A DNA stretch of 64,000 nt from Aspergillus flavus (GCF_009017415.1 NC_092407.1:744001-808000); one strand, 5' to 3'. Counted from the stretch's first letter, positions 49,179 through 60,190 are shown. A program made the numbers and translations. Notes: generated by a model not told the origin, from the letters alone.

Positions 49179-50541
49179 CTACACAGTCGTGTAGGGGTAT
49201 GGTGGAAATACTTGCGGCCCTCGCGATTGGTCATTGCTATAAATAGCATCCAATTTGTGCTGAAGCAGTTTTGGGGTCGGCCACGCGTTATCAGGATCCC
49301 TCAGCCATAGTCGTAAGAGGTGTCGTCTGCCATATATTTTTAGTGGACCTGCGGGACATTGCTTCGGACATAGGGAACTTACTTCCGTTGAGGTCCATCT
49401 TTATAGCCTCTTCTAGCATGTAGGATACTCCAATTATTGAAGAACTGCATGTCTCCCTTCTGCAGCTTCATCGATATGTGGAACCTTTCTGCTAAGAAGT
49501 GCAGGGCATCAAGAGCCTCGGCCTGTCTCACAGAAAGCAGTCTCGTGCGCTTGAGGTCGCCATAGCCTGCTAGCCATCTTCTGGAAAAATTGATCAACAG
49601 TCTTTCCGGTGTTTCCGAACAATTCTGGTAGTGTATCAGAGGCCGGTAGAGAAAAGGATCCTCCTTTTTGGACCTAGAACAAGAGTGTCAAACAGCCTTA
49701 TCTCGCATAGAGATATATCCGGCATGGTTGTACGAACCTTGGGATAGGCCAGTCGCTGGCCAAAACCTGAATGATATCAGGCCTAGTTCTCGCAAGCTCA
49801 TTATAGACTCTCCAACCGCTGGCTAATTGGCTCTCACCCCCTTCGGCCGGCTCGCCTAATGCGAAAAGAGATACTATATCTCCATCGTCTGTGTGGAATG
49901 GCATATCTTCGTTAGTATAACCTGCAACCCTGACAGAGAGTGTTGGGTCAGAAGGAGGCCTCATATCGGTAATGTGCGTAACAACAACGTCTACAGGAGA
50001 TACATTATACTGGTAGCCCTGACGGCCACGCATGCGGCCTATATGAGATGAGATGCCAACATATATTATCATATTCTCTTCTGCCGAATACCGATCAACG
50101 GGAATACCCCTGACCAGGGAGAATCCAGTGCCTTTGTGGATATTATCCGATACACCGCGTAGGACAGAATGTAGCGATGGTAGGGGGAAAGTGGCAGGGC
50201 TAAGAAGCTCCAATGGCTGCCCTAGAGCTGTGACGATGAAATTTCAGCCTCCTTCCCATTGTAAACCAAATAGACATGATCGGGGCAGAAGCCTATTTAC
50301 CCTTGAAATGCTGCAGCGCATCGTCGATTTCCTTCAGCTGGGAATCATCCAACTTTAATATGTAGTCGTCCTCGTAGGACGAAATACTCTCCCTGTCCCA
50401 AGCCATTTTTGAGGATAAGTAGATTGGGAATCCCTCTGGTAGAACAGCTTCTTCGATTTCATGTTGTGGAACCGATCGTGCTCGGGCTTCGTATTCCGTA
50501 CGGTCTGGAAAATAGGGGAAACTATCAACGTACTGATCCAT
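49179..50541 (-). CDS. TauD/TfdA-type Fe(II)/2-oxoglutarate dioxygenase (copy 1)
   Basis: Predicted 389-residue dioxygenase. Minus-strand exons: 50541-50301, 50227-49738, 49673-49383 and 49326-49179 (1170 nt, in frame). Features: EGFPIYLSSKMAW near the N-terminus, PATFPLPSLHSVL, GFSLVRGIPVDRY, NMIIYVGISSHIGRMRGRQ, the iron ligands H-x-D in PFHTDDGD, GGESQLASGW, then FNNWSILHARR (probable distal His) and RHLLRLWLRDP, whose Arg residues may bind 2-oxoglutarate. The reaction is expected to be hydroxylation or desaturation of a small acid or amino-acid-derived substrate. Its start lies 449 bp from that of copy 2 on the other strand, with the same three intron positions. Confidence 0.88.
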
Positions 50542-50990
50542 ATTGTACGCTTGCGTCTAACAGACAAGAAAAATGTTGGCCGCCTATCGCAAAATAAACT
50601 CTCATGCCCTAGGTGAGAGTAGAAGCCTACAATGCCACAATATGCGTCATTTAGCTGGGGTCCACCCCTCTATTTGTAGGGCAACATATAAATAATCATC
50701 CACCTACCCCTCACATAGGGTGCATTTCGCACGGTACATTGCGAGGAGCTACTACGATTCGCTGCCTTTCTATCAACCGTCGTCCCCTGTCTATCTCTAT
50801 GGTCGCATCTCAACCCATGGTGGGGCCGGAGGGTGACCAATTCGGTAAAGATCCGACCACGTCGAAGAACGTATCATCTCATTGACACCAGTATGGGTAG
50901 CTTTAAGATATATAGCCTGTTAATCTCCTTAAGTATTTTTCTGTCACCAACATCCTCTGCTGTTAGATCACAATTCAATTTTTGTCGGTA
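50542..50990. promoter_or_regulatory. Divergent promoter of two TauD-type genes
   Basis: The 449-bp region shared by TauD copies 1 and 2. It contains a CGG-N7-CCG inverted half-site and AT-rich stretches near 50690 and 50910 that may serve as TATA elements. Confidence 0.55.
50843..50855. promoter_or_regulatory. CGG-N7-CCG inverted half-sites
   Basis: CGGTAAAGATCCG, about 135 bp upstream of TauD copy 2. Inverted CGG triplets are the usual target of Zn(2)Cys(6) dimers. A single occurrence is weak evidence. Confidence 0.3.
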
Positions 50991-52402
50991 ATGGCTTCAG
51001 GAATTCAACAGGTCTCTTATCATTTAAATCGCAATGATTATCACTCTCGCATATTCAATCACGCACAACGACGATCTATAGGCACGAGCCTTCCTCCTGG
51101 ATTTCCCAAGAGGCTGGAATCCAAGATGGCTTGGGAAGCAAAGGATATTTCCCTGGACCACGCTCTCGGTGGTGGGACTCCATACTTGTTGATTCTGCAG
51201 GGCCCGCAGTTGGCCGAGATTGATGCAGCGCTGAAACACTTTCAATGTCAGCAGTATGATTCTTCCCACATGTCGATCAAAGCTGACTGCTCCACTTCAG
51301 GTTCGGCTCAGCCAATGGAAGCTCTTAATCCGTCAACCTTTCCTCTGCCGGGTTTGTCTTTGATTCTCCGGTCTGTATCGAGCAATCTACATTCGGGCTA
51401 TGGCTTTACTCTCATTCGTGGAGTCCCAGTGGAACGCTATACCCGCGAAGAGAACATGATCATTTATGTCGGAATCTCATCCCACATCGGCGCCATGCGA
51501 GGCCGCCAAGACCATCAATTTAAGGGCCAACCAGCGGATGTCATGCTGGCCCATATCACCGACATGCGACGTCCAGACGGTGAGCAAAATTACGCCCTGG
51601 CAGCGTATACCGACAGCGAAGTGGTATTCCACACCGATGTAGGGGATATAGTGTCCCTCTTTGTGCTTAGCGAGCCAGCAAATGGCGGTGAAAGTCTGCT
51701 TGCGAGTGGATGGACAGTGTACAATGCACTGGCTGAGAACCGCCCGGATCTAGTCCGCGTTTTGGCAGAAGACTGGCCGATCCCAAGGTGTGTGGATACT
51801 ATGGAGAAAACTCTCCATATGGAATTTAATGACACGCTTTGACTAACGTACACTAGTGCACAGGAACCTGGTCTCATTAAGTATAGACCGCTACTATTTT
51901 ATCAGCCTGCCAGCGGTTCAACTCCCGAACGTGTGATTTTGCAATTCTCGCGGCGCTCATTCTCTGGGTTTGGAGCCCACTCCCAGCTGAACAGGCTCTC
52001 TCCTGCCCAGGTGGAGGCGCTGGATGCTCTCCACTTTTTGGCAGAGAAGTTCCATGTGGCAATGGACCTGAAAAGGGGCGATATGCAATTCATCAATAAC
52101 CTTAGTATGATCCATGCTCGAAATAGCTATGTAGATGGTCCAGGAAGTCGGTAAGTTCGCACCTGCGTCCTGATATGTTTATATAAATAATACTCTGGCT
52201 AAGTGACGGCATATCCAGACGCCACCTGCTGCGCCTATGGCTTCGTGATCCCGAAAACGGGTGGGCCACGCCTGATGCGCTGCGCAGTCGTGCAGATCGG
52301 CTTTATGACGAAAAATTCCGACGCGGACCGCAGATTTTTCCCGTGGATGCGATCCCTAGATCGGTGGGGAAGGTCAGGGTTGGAACCACCCAAAACTCGT
52401 AA
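50991..52402 (+). CDS. TauD/TfdA-type Fe(II)/2-oxoglutarate dioxygenase (copy 2)
   Basis: Predicted 406-residue paralogue of copy 1. Exons 50991-51246, 51301-51787, 51857-52150 and 52219-52402 (1221 nt, in frame). Intron 1 (54 nt, stop-free) could be read through, but the splice signals and the conserved intron position in both paralogues support removal. Features: PPGFPKRLESKMAWEAKDIS, STFPLPGLSLILR, GFTLIRGVPVERY, NMIIYVGISSHIGAMRGRQD, HxD in VFHTDVGD, GGESLLASGW, FINNLSMIHARN and RRHLLRLWLRDPENGW. It is followed by the NIS synthetase gene in the same direction. Confidence 0.9.
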
Positions 52403-52895
52403 AAAGAAAAGTACAACCAACCACCGCCGCAGGGATCAGCACCATCCCATCTTTTCGCATTCTACCATCGTAATAGTATCGAATTAAAGTTTTCAGTACT
52501 ATACTCACCGCTACCTACAATGCAGATCTTCAAGGAACAGGTCATATTCCTGGACAACTACCGGACTCGGCCGGATCCATGGAGAATGGACCTCGCTTAC
52601 TCCGTTACTTGCAAATTTATAGAGGCCACTGTCCCTATTGTTGCACGTTCTAGATAATCAGGGTTTGTGCAAAATTCTAAGAGAAATTGAAGTAGCTAGT
52701 GTGGCGACTATCAACTAACGGGGCTTTGCAATTAGAGAGGTTGCATACCCCGGAGCTCTTCAGTAGTACTGATTCTAGCGTAATTGTTCCCAAGCGGGAC
52801 CAGTCAAGGTATTTAAGGACAACCGAAAGATTACAGTCGGGCCGATAGAACTTTGATCGTGTGAAGCTCCGCTGCTCACAATTTCGACAGAGAAT
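52403..52895. promoter_or_regulatory. Upstream region of the NIS synthetase gene
   Basis: No gene. One AGATAA (52652-52657) could be a GATA-factor site of the kind bound by the iron regulator SreA, but it does not match the full extended SreA motif. Confidence 0.35.
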
Positions 52896-54879
52896 ATGAC
52901 AGCCCTCACCAGGCACGACCAAGCTCTGTTTGAAACAACGAGACGAGTTCTCGCCGAAGTAGTCAATGAAGGACTGGTTCGTGCGAAGGTCGAAGTTACT
53001 GCACCTGAAGGACCAGGTACACTTTGCTTACTGAGTCCTCAAGATGTCAGCTGGGTTAAGGTCGGGGTCACACCCGGCACTGTTATGGAGATGAAAGAGG
53101 ATCGTGTGGTTTCTGTGATACGGCCAGAGAGCCTACAGCCGCCTGTAATTGTCGGGGAAACTGGAAATCAAGAGCTGGATCCGGGCGCAATATTCGCCGT
53201 GCTAAGTGCATTACTTAAGGATGTTGCCGATGGGACGGTCCTGGAGGCTATTGTTCGAGAGCTACGCAACTCGGCGACGAACCAAGGTAGGAGCATCAAC
53301 ATGTTGGACCTCCACCCGTCGTACTAAGGATAACTCAGAAAAATGGCTGGAAATCAGCCAGGATCAACCCGTCTTCGGCTTGGGGGATACATCTGCGAAG
53401 TGGGAACGGGCATTGATAAATGGCCATCCGAGTCACCCAGTATGACTCCTCAGATTGTAGTCTACGTGCTGTGTTGGGGCTAACCTCAGTATTAACAGTA
53501 CCATCGATTATGCTATGCTCAAGAGCCCTTGAAGCCCGTCGGCCCTGGAGATATTCCTGGGATGCTCACGCCGACTCTGGCGTTTGTTTCCGTGCCATGC
53601 GACAATCTCCGAATAACGGGTCACTTTGAGCGAGAATTGCAACCTCTACTGAAGCGGCTAGACATTCCACAGACAACCAGTGATCGAGTCATCGTCCCTT
53701 GCCTCGCTCAACAGCTGCCCTCCATTCTCCAGAGATTCCCTGATGTTGTCATTCTCAAACTTGCGGCAGACTGCGCCGATGCCCAAGCATCTATGCGGAC
53801 TATCACCATCCGGCCAGAGCTAGGATTCAAATACCACCTGAAGCTCTCATTGGCTTGTCATATCACCGGTGCTCTGCGAACAATCACACCTTGGACAGCC
53901 TGTGGTGGCCCAGTTCAAACGGAACTCCTGGAGAAGTTCCTTCCAGACGACCTCTGGGTATTCAGAGAGGTAGCAGCTGTCTCAGGAAGTCAAAAAGATT
54001 TCAACGAGGCGCGCCACCTGGCTTGTATCCTGCGGGATACCTTGGAGAGCAGAGCACAAGCAAATGATGAAGTTCTTATCATGGCTATGGCATTGACCCA
54101 GAAGCCCTATGGAGACAGTCGTACATATGCGGAGATTTTGTACAACCTGGAGACGGTCGTCCAGAAGAAGGAATGGTTCCAGAGGTATGTCGACCCTAAT
54201 ACTAGTTGTTCATCTATGGAATGCAGGCTAATTGCTAGAACAAAAGATATATTACAGTCCTATTCAGCCTTGTGCTCCCTCCACTGGTTCAGTATGGAAT
54301 CGGGCTGGAAGGCCACGGGCAGAACCTAGTGGTTCGTGTTTGCCGCCAGACGGGACAAATAAAGGGATTCGCTGTGCGTGACTTTGGAGGTGTCAGAATG
54401 CATGTCCCAACATTGAACAATCACGGTGTGAAATTCGACTCATTGCCACCTGGAGGAGCGACTCTGACAGATAATTTGGACAATGTCTGGAGCAAGGTCC
54501 ATCATTCACTCCTCCAGAATCATGTCGGGTTCCTCCTTGTAGCATTGGGATTGGAGAGCCATGGCGGATGGGCAATCACCCTCGAAACGCTATCGACAGT
54601 TTTGGGGGGTGGTCAAGACTCACCTGGAGCAAAGCTACTTGAGTATTTCACCAAGGATACAATGCCATTCAAGTGCTTCCTGAGGATGAGAATGGAAAGC
54701 AAATATCGCGATGTAAGTTTTCTCAAGGACATAGGCTTTCTAGGACTGTCAGAACCAAGAACTGACCTTTCCTTACATTACAGTACATCGAGAGGGAAGT
54801 GCCGAATGTGATCCTCATGGACTCTCCGCGGTGGAAGTCTATAATAGAGACTTATCAGCCCTCGTTGCACGCGACTTGA
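52896..54879 (+). CDS. IucA/IucC-type NRPS-independent siderophore (NIS) synthetase
   Basis: Predicted 572-residue ATP-dependent ligase of the aerobactin/rhizoferrin synthetase superfamily, which joins a carboxylate (such as citrate or 2-oxoglutarate) to an amine or alcohol through an acyl-adenylate. Exons 52896-53286, 53339-53439, 53499-54184, 54268-54712 and 54784-54879 (1719 nt, in frame). Marks in order: GHPSHP at 159-164 and YAQEPLKPVGPGD (ATP site of the IucA/IucC domain), KYHLKLSLACHITGALRTI (substrate region), then the FhuF-like C-domain with YGIGLEGHGQNLVVRV, GQIKGFAVRDFGGVRMH and HSLLQNHVGFL. No secretion signal; probably cytosolic. Length is near the family's usual 570-620. Neighbouring dioxygenases and a hydroxyacid dehydrogenase suggest a biosynthetic cluster. 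Confidence 0.9.
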
Positions 54880-55404
54880 CAAAGCCATTTGTAAGTAAAC
54901 TAGAATTCGTGCCCTCCTGTTTCTCCGTTAGCATGTCCTTTCGTTCTTGTCATAAAGTAGACTTCGGATAGCTTCTGAGCGAGGAATCAAGTGTGCATAC
55001 ACAGGTCATCCCACGATTGCCAGTGCTAATATAGTAATATACTAAAAGAGCGCTTACACTGACCTGCAATCATAACTAAGTCTAGCCAATTATAATTATT
55101 AGTATAAAGGATGACTAAGCCATTCAAGGATGCTAAATGTCAAGCAAGACTGGGAAATTTCGGGAATTTCACGAAATTTTGAAATTCCAATCCCATCCCT
55201 AGTATGTAATAATGAATATCGCGGAAATGCGGGGGATAAACCAATCGTCATATGTGGGGTCAATGACTCTTTCGGATCCTCCGATCGGCTATATTCTCTG
55301 CCGGGGATATCTCTTCTTCAACATCTACCCACGCGAAGATTTAACCTAACATACTACGCAAAGCTATAATCCTATCAGACCTCACCTGCCCCACGATTAC
55401 CAAA
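54880..55404. other. Spacer upstream of the dehydrogenase gene
   Basis: No gene seen; presumably holds the dehydrogenase promoter. Confidence 0.6.
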
Positions 55405-56433
55405 ATGTCGCAACCCAAACTCGCAATCCTAGACGACTACCAGAATATCTCTCCAGCCCACTTTGCCCATCTGGAAGACCGCATCTCAATCTCCTACTTC
55501 CCGGAAACGCTCGACCCACGCGATGAACGTCAACGTGCGCTCCTGATCGAGCGCCTCCAGCCCTTCGACGTGATTCTCGCCATGCGCGAACGCACTCCAT
55601 TCCCCAAAGAAACTCTCTCCGCGCTCCCGAACTTGAAACTCCTCCTGACTACGGGCACTCGCAATCTCGCCCTGGACGTGCAATACTGTGCTTCGCGCGG
55701 AATTCCCGTCGCCGGAACCGGGGGCCGACCGGCGGGGGTCCACTCTACGGTGCAACATACTTGGGCTTTGATCCTGGGGTTGGCGCGACATGTTGCGCGG
55801 GATGATGCGGCTGTTAAACGGGGAGAATGGCAGGGGTCGCTCGGTATGACACTTGCAGGGAAGACATTGGGATTGCTGGGATTGGGAAAGCTAGGTTCGC
55901 AGGTTGGGCGGATAGCGGTTGTGGCTTTCGATATGAAGGTGATTGCGTGGTCCACGAATCTGACGCAGGAGAAGGCGGACGAACAGGCTGCGGCCTTGGG
56001 GTTGCCAGCGGGTAGTTTCCAAGCTGTTCGGGACAAGGCTGAATTTTTCCGCAGCGCGGATGTGGTGAGTCTTCATAGTGTGTTGTCGGAGCGAAGCCGG
56101 GGCATCGTCGGTGCTGCAGAGTTGGAGGTCATGAAGCCGACGGCGATCTTGGTGAATACGTCGCGGGGTCCGTTGGTGGAGGAGAAGGCATTGTTGGAGA
56201 CGCTGAATGCGGGACGCATCCGTGGGGCGGCCCTGGATGTTTTCGAGCCCGAGCCTCTGCCTAAGGATAGCCCCTGGCGGACCACGGCGTGGGGTCAAGA
56301 CGGACGGAGTGAGGTGGTGTTGTCACCGCATATGGGATATGGGGATGAACAGATTCACGGGTGGTATGATGAGGTGGCCAGTAATCTGGAGAGGTGGTTG
56401 AATGGAGAGGAATTGAACACGCGCATGAATTGA
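55405..56433 (+). CDS. D-isomer-specific 2-hydroxyacid dehydrogenase
   Basis: Intronless 342-residue NAD(P)-dependent oxidoreductase that interconverts 2-keto and D-2-hydroxy acids. The catalytic-domain N-terminus (LAILDDYQNI; FDVILAMRERTPF; LLLTTGTRNLALD) surrounds the Rossmann domain with GLLGLGKLGSQVG (about 156-168). The catalytic triad is complete: R254 in NTSRGPLV, E281 in ALDVFEPEP and H309 in SPHMGYG. Its length is typical. It follows the NIS synthetase in the same direction, 525 bp downstream of that stop, and could supply or reduce an alpha-keto acid for it; this is inference. It could also be a general glyoxylate/hydroxypyruvate reductase-like enzyme. Confidence 0.9.
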   Translation: MSQPKLAILDDYQNISPAHFAHLEDRISISYFPETLDPRDERQRALLIERLQPFDVILAMRERTPFPKETLSALPNLKLLLTTGTRNLALDVQYCASRGIPVAGTGGRPAGVHSTVQHTWALILGLARHVARDDAAVKRGEWQGSLGMTLAGKTLGLLGLGKLGSQVGRIAVVAFDMKVIAWSTNLTQEKADEQAAALGLPAGSFQAVRDKAEFFRSADVVSLHSVLSERSRGIVGAAELEVMKPTAILVNTSRGPLVEEKALLETLNAGRIRGAALDVFEPEPLPKDSPWRTTAWGQDGRSEVVLSPHMGYGDEQIHGWYDEVASNLERWLNGEELNTRMN

Positions 56434-57367
56434 AAGGGCGCAATCACCATTTTGGTCGCAGAAGATCGAGGATGGTATGCGGGACAATTAGAGAGGCTAA
56501 AGCCTTAGAAGACAAGTTGCATACATAAGCGTGTGATGTCGTGCATGTGATCCGGGCGTGTAACCTTTTTGGTTAAGGTGTGCTTCACCGAGACCCAATC
56601 TGTCCTTAGAGCCACTTTTCTCCTGTTCAAATGAAGCTTAATTAAAAGACTCATTCCGTCGTATTCTGCGTTTCATGTGGATTTCGTCATAGTGGGGGGA
56701 TCTCCGTGGACCAGGAATCGAGTTGTGTTCTGTACCTCGGATCCTGTGTCAGCCCAAAACCATCCAGACACTCGTCGAAAGAGTTGAATCAAGTACACCA
56801 GCCTTGAGGATTCATAAGGAAGAAGCCATGATTCATGCAGATACGGTCATGTGAATCGCAAAGCCGTGACAAACCACGTGGTCTGCAAGGTTAAAAGTCA
56901 CTGACACTGGGACGATTACATAAGACAACCTCGGATGAACCGAGGCACCGCTGGAACTGTAATCGAACTATCAATCAATCAGTCCATCGGAGACACCAGG
57001 GCAACCCGACCAACTATCCCCAACCCTAATCTTATTACAACTCATTTAACCCGCATATCGGCATTTAGCCTCGACACGTAGTTGCCCAAGCCACGCCATG
57101 CATAGATTAGGTACGAGTGAGGCCTGAGACATGGCCCCACTCATCTCCATTCCATCTCTCCGCAAGCAGGATCCTCGGTACAAGGGAAGGGAGTCACGGC
57201 TGAATGCGGGAATCTATAAAGATGAAGCAGGATCTCGATGACATCCCACTTCCCCCGCCCCCACCACTACATCTCTGACTACCTTTCCTCCCTCCCTCCG
57301 AAATCACTCAATTACTCCTCCAATTCATCCCAATTGAACCATATATATCCATCTACAATCATCCAAG
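56434..57367. other. Intergenic, no gene seen
   Basis: 3' flank of the dehydrogenase and promoter of the SET gene. A CT-rich leader (about 57240-57365) precedes the ATG at 57368. Confidence 0.6.
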
Positions 57368-57922
57368 ATGGCTCCAATCGCTGTTCAACCTACCACAGCC
57401 ACCGCATCCACCACTACCACAACTGTCCTCCCTACCTCCATTGAGACACCTCCAACTCACCCAGATATACTCCGAGTCGATCGTGGCACGAAGGCCTTTT
57501 CGTCCAGCGCCGTGTCCCTCGTCTCACTGCCCGCCGGCTCTCTCTTCGCCAAGATTACCACCGCCACTCCCTCCAAGAAAGCATACACCTCCGTACAGAC
57601 CGGCGCCAACAGCCACATCGAGCTGAACTCCGACCTCGTCTACTGCAACCACTCATGCAACCCATCGCTGAACTTCGACATGGGCAAGATGGAGGTCCGA
57701 GTTGTCGATGATCGCGACCTGAAGGTGGGCGACCAGCTCACATTCTTCTATCCCAGCAGTGAGTGGGATATGGACCAGCCTTTTCAGTGCAACTGTGGTG
57801 CTGGAGAGGGCGTTTGCAAGGGAGTGATCGACGGGGCGAAGAAGATGGACCGGAAGGATTTGGAGGGATACTGGTTAAACGACCACATCAAGGAATTATT
57901 GCAGGAGAGGGACTCTTCGTAA
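57368..57922 (+). CDS. Small SET-domain protein
   Basis: Intronless 184-residue protein with a compact SET fold. A Thr/Ala-rich N-terminus (about 1-35) precedes AVSLVSLPAGSLFAKI, the cofactor/lysine-channel motif YCNHSCNPSL, then VRVVDDRDLKVGDQLTFFYPSSEWDM and a post-SET-like Cys cluster FQCNCGAGEGVCKG. SET proteins methylate lysines on histones or other proteins. This short kind lacks chromatin-reader domains and is common in filamentous fungi without known targets. It ends 173 bp from the convergent DUF3431 gene. Confidence 0.85.
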   Translation: MAPIAVQPTTATASTTTTTVLPTSIETPPTHPDILRVDRGTKAFSSSAVSLVSLPAGSLFAKITTATPSKKAYTSVQTGANSHIELNSDLVYCNHSCNPSLNFDMGKMEVRVVDDRDLKVGDQLTFFYPSSEWDMDQPFQCNCGAGEGVCKGVIDGAKKMDRKDLEGYWLNDHIKELLQERDSS

Positions 57923-58095
57923 ACTAGAACCATATGTGATGAAAATGAAAGGGGTAGACTGGGGTGGAAGCTGTATACTTACGGACGTTAGATACCAGAT
58001 GATAGACCTAAATCTCAAATCTTTAGATGAAAACTCTCAAGTTTATATTACTCCGAATATGGTATTGAGAATACTATACAATGTCATTAATCATT

Positions 58096-59148
58096 TCATT
58101 GACTCGTAAGTGCGGTGGCCTTAATCTCATCCATCCTCTGCTGTAAAGCAGCCATCTTATTCCGCATCGAATTGACCTTATCATCCAGTGAGGTATGTTC
58201 CATCTCCGCATGTAATCTCCTCACCTCATCCTGAGCCCTAAAGAACTCCTCATATTCCTCACTTCCCAGGCATACACCATACCCCTCACAATGACAGACC
58301 TGCTCATTCGGACAAACTTCAGCTTGCCCCGTAAAGATCCACTGCCATAAGTACTCCCACACCCGTCCAGACAAATTATCATCCAGATCCGTCTCAATCA
58401 ACCACCTCCGATACGCGACGTAGTTCATCAACGGCACCCGACGAATCACCTCCGCACTAACCGCAAACTGACTGCAACACGGCTGCGCCAGCACAGCCGG
58501 CATACGCTCCTCCGGAAACAGCGTCTTCCAGGACTCCCCGATGGCCGCTGCTTCGGGCACATCGGGGTTATACTTCCCGCCTGCGAGAGTGGGTCGAATC
58601 TGAGCCGGACAGCCGGGGTCATGTTGGCATCGCAAGTTCGTATATCCGTTTTTGTAAACGTAGTCGTTCCGTAGACGACGAACCATCAGCGCCGAGTCCA
58701 TGTTCATGAGATCGTTGTTGTGCCAGGAGATTTGGTCCGCGTGCATGAAGATCGTCACGTCGCTGAGCTGGAAGTAATGTTCAATGATGTATGTCAGATA
58801 TACCATGACCTCGTGGCCCTTGTTCATCGGCACGGTTAACGTAGTACCACTGGCAGTCGTGTTCGGCGCGTCGACTGTGTACACCGTGCTGTTTAATAGA
58901 TTGTCCTCCTGCAGGAGTGTATCGACCCAGTTCGTGTCCGCATCTTGCGTCTTAGCGATGACCAACGTACGCTCATTCGTCCTTTCCACGGGTCTCGGCA
59001 CCGTAACCAGACGATAGATATTCCCACCGCGCCGATGCGCAAAGAAGAATAAATAAAGCGAGCCGAAGATCAAAACCGACGTCGCCGCGCTGATGACCCA
59101 AGCCCGAGTCCGGCGCATCCGAATCATCCACATAGTGAGGAGAAGCAA
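58096..59148 (-). CDS. DUF3431 family membrane protein (second copy)
   Basis: Intronless 350-residue type II membrane protein. A signal-anchor helix at about residues 17-36 is preceded by basic residues (RMRRTR). The domain follows: LVIAKTQDADTNWVDTLL, NKGHEVMVYLTYIIEHYFQL, DVTIFMHADQISWHN, YTNLRCQHDPGCPAQI, AQPCCSQFAVSAEVIRRVP, and a Cys-rich CHCEGYGVCLG. The C-terminus is a coiled coil (FRAQDEVRRLHAEM to RMDEIKATA) absent from the first copy at 20.5 kb. The first copy has three introns and this one none, so they are ancient paralogues rather than a recent duplication. Function unknown. Confidence 0.88.
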   Translation of the reverse strand: MLLLTMWMIRMRRTRAWVISAATSVLIFGSLYLFFFAHRRGGNIYRLVTVPRPVERTNERTLVIAKTQDADTNWVDTLLQEDNLLNSTVYTVDAPNTTASGTTLTVPMNKGHEVMVYLTYIIEHYFQLSDVTIFMHADQISWHNNDLMNMDSALMVRRLRNDYVYKNGYTNLRCQHDPGCPAQIRPTLAGGKYNPDVPEAAAIGESWKTLFPEERMPAVLAQPCCSQFAVSAEVIRRVPLMNYVAYRRWLIETDLDDNLSGRVWEYLWQWIFTGQAEVCPNEQVCHCEGYGVCLGSEEYEEFFRAQDEVRRLHAEMEHTSLDDKVNSMRNKMAALQQRMDEIKATALTSQ

Positions 59149-59723
59149 TAGGGGAGTTTCACTATCCCCCCGTCGTCCGTTTTGCGTAGTCGTTTCCGGC
59201 CTGTCATTTTTCTTTCAGCCTCTTTGGACGGGGCATTGCGCGGCCGGAAGCTAATAAGGGATTTGCGTCAATGGCTGAGTATTGGGCGTTGGCTGCGATC
59301 GGCACATAGCCCCGTTTGCTGGTCAGCGCCATGGCTGTTGATCAGCGGCTCCTTAGTTTTGGGAGTTGGGCGTCGTGAGGAATGTTGTTGGTTCGGCTTT
59401 GGAAAAGGTGGAGATCTCCCTAATTCGCTTGCCCGGTGCATACGTAAACCTCCTCCGGGATCGCATGCTTTAGTGCTGGGGTCGAAAATACCGGGCTTTT
59501 TGCTGGGGGCCTGATGGATTCCTTCAGAGTCTTTGTCTTACTCAGAGTATTTAGATTATGTATATTAACGTGTTTGTGAGTAGGCAACAGTGTGACTAAA
59601 AATATACGTGAGATATGTATGCCATCTCGTGAAGTATGGAAGTTCCATACACAACAAACTGTTATCATTCCCGATCTAATCAAATCAGATCATATCATAT
59701 CATATCACATCGACAAACCCACT
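59149..59723. other. Intergenic, no gene seen
   Basis: Upstream region of the DUF3431 gene. CATAT repeats at about 59688-59708. Confidence 0.6.
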
Positions 59724-60190
59724 TTAAGTAGTAATCTCTGACTCAGTGACCAAGTCCATGATCGAAACCCGTAACTCCACACTTGTATCTTGGCCAGCAT
59801 TCCATCTCCCCATTCTCTTCTTCCCTTCCACATGTTCCTGCGAGACAACTTTCCCGATCACAACACAAGTCAACAGCCACGGTTCCAGATTAATATCATC
59901 TATCACGACTCGTTCAAAGCGCCAGGGCTGAGAGATCCGATCTTTGATATTTTCGATTGTATTTTTGACATGATATTTAGTTGCCCGGAGAGACTTTGTG
60001 TTCTGCACTGCTGTGATCTTGGGGGTGATTAGTAGAGCGTAGTGATAGCTCTCGGGGTATTTGGGCCGTGCGTAGAGGGCAAGTAGAAGGCGTGGTTTGT
60101 TTCGCTGGGATGTCGTCTCGTATTTATCCCGTATGCACTCTGGGTTGATATTGATGCTGGGGTTGTTTGCTTCGACTGTTCGTTGCCCAG
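59724..60190 (-). pseudogene. DUF6914-like gene, 5' end missing
   Basis: A minus-strand frame open from about 60210 reads KPRLLLALYARPKYPESYHYALL, then TKSLRATKYHVKNTIENI, SQPWRFERVVIDDINLEPWLLTCVVIGKVV, and stops at 59724. The first part matches an uncharacterised fungal family that I know as DUF6914. There is no in-frame ATG before the conserved region, and the C-terminus is shorter than usual: the WNC-type motif is reduced to RWNAG and the final helices are absent. It is either a truncated relic or has an upstream exon I could not find. Confidence 0.5.
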
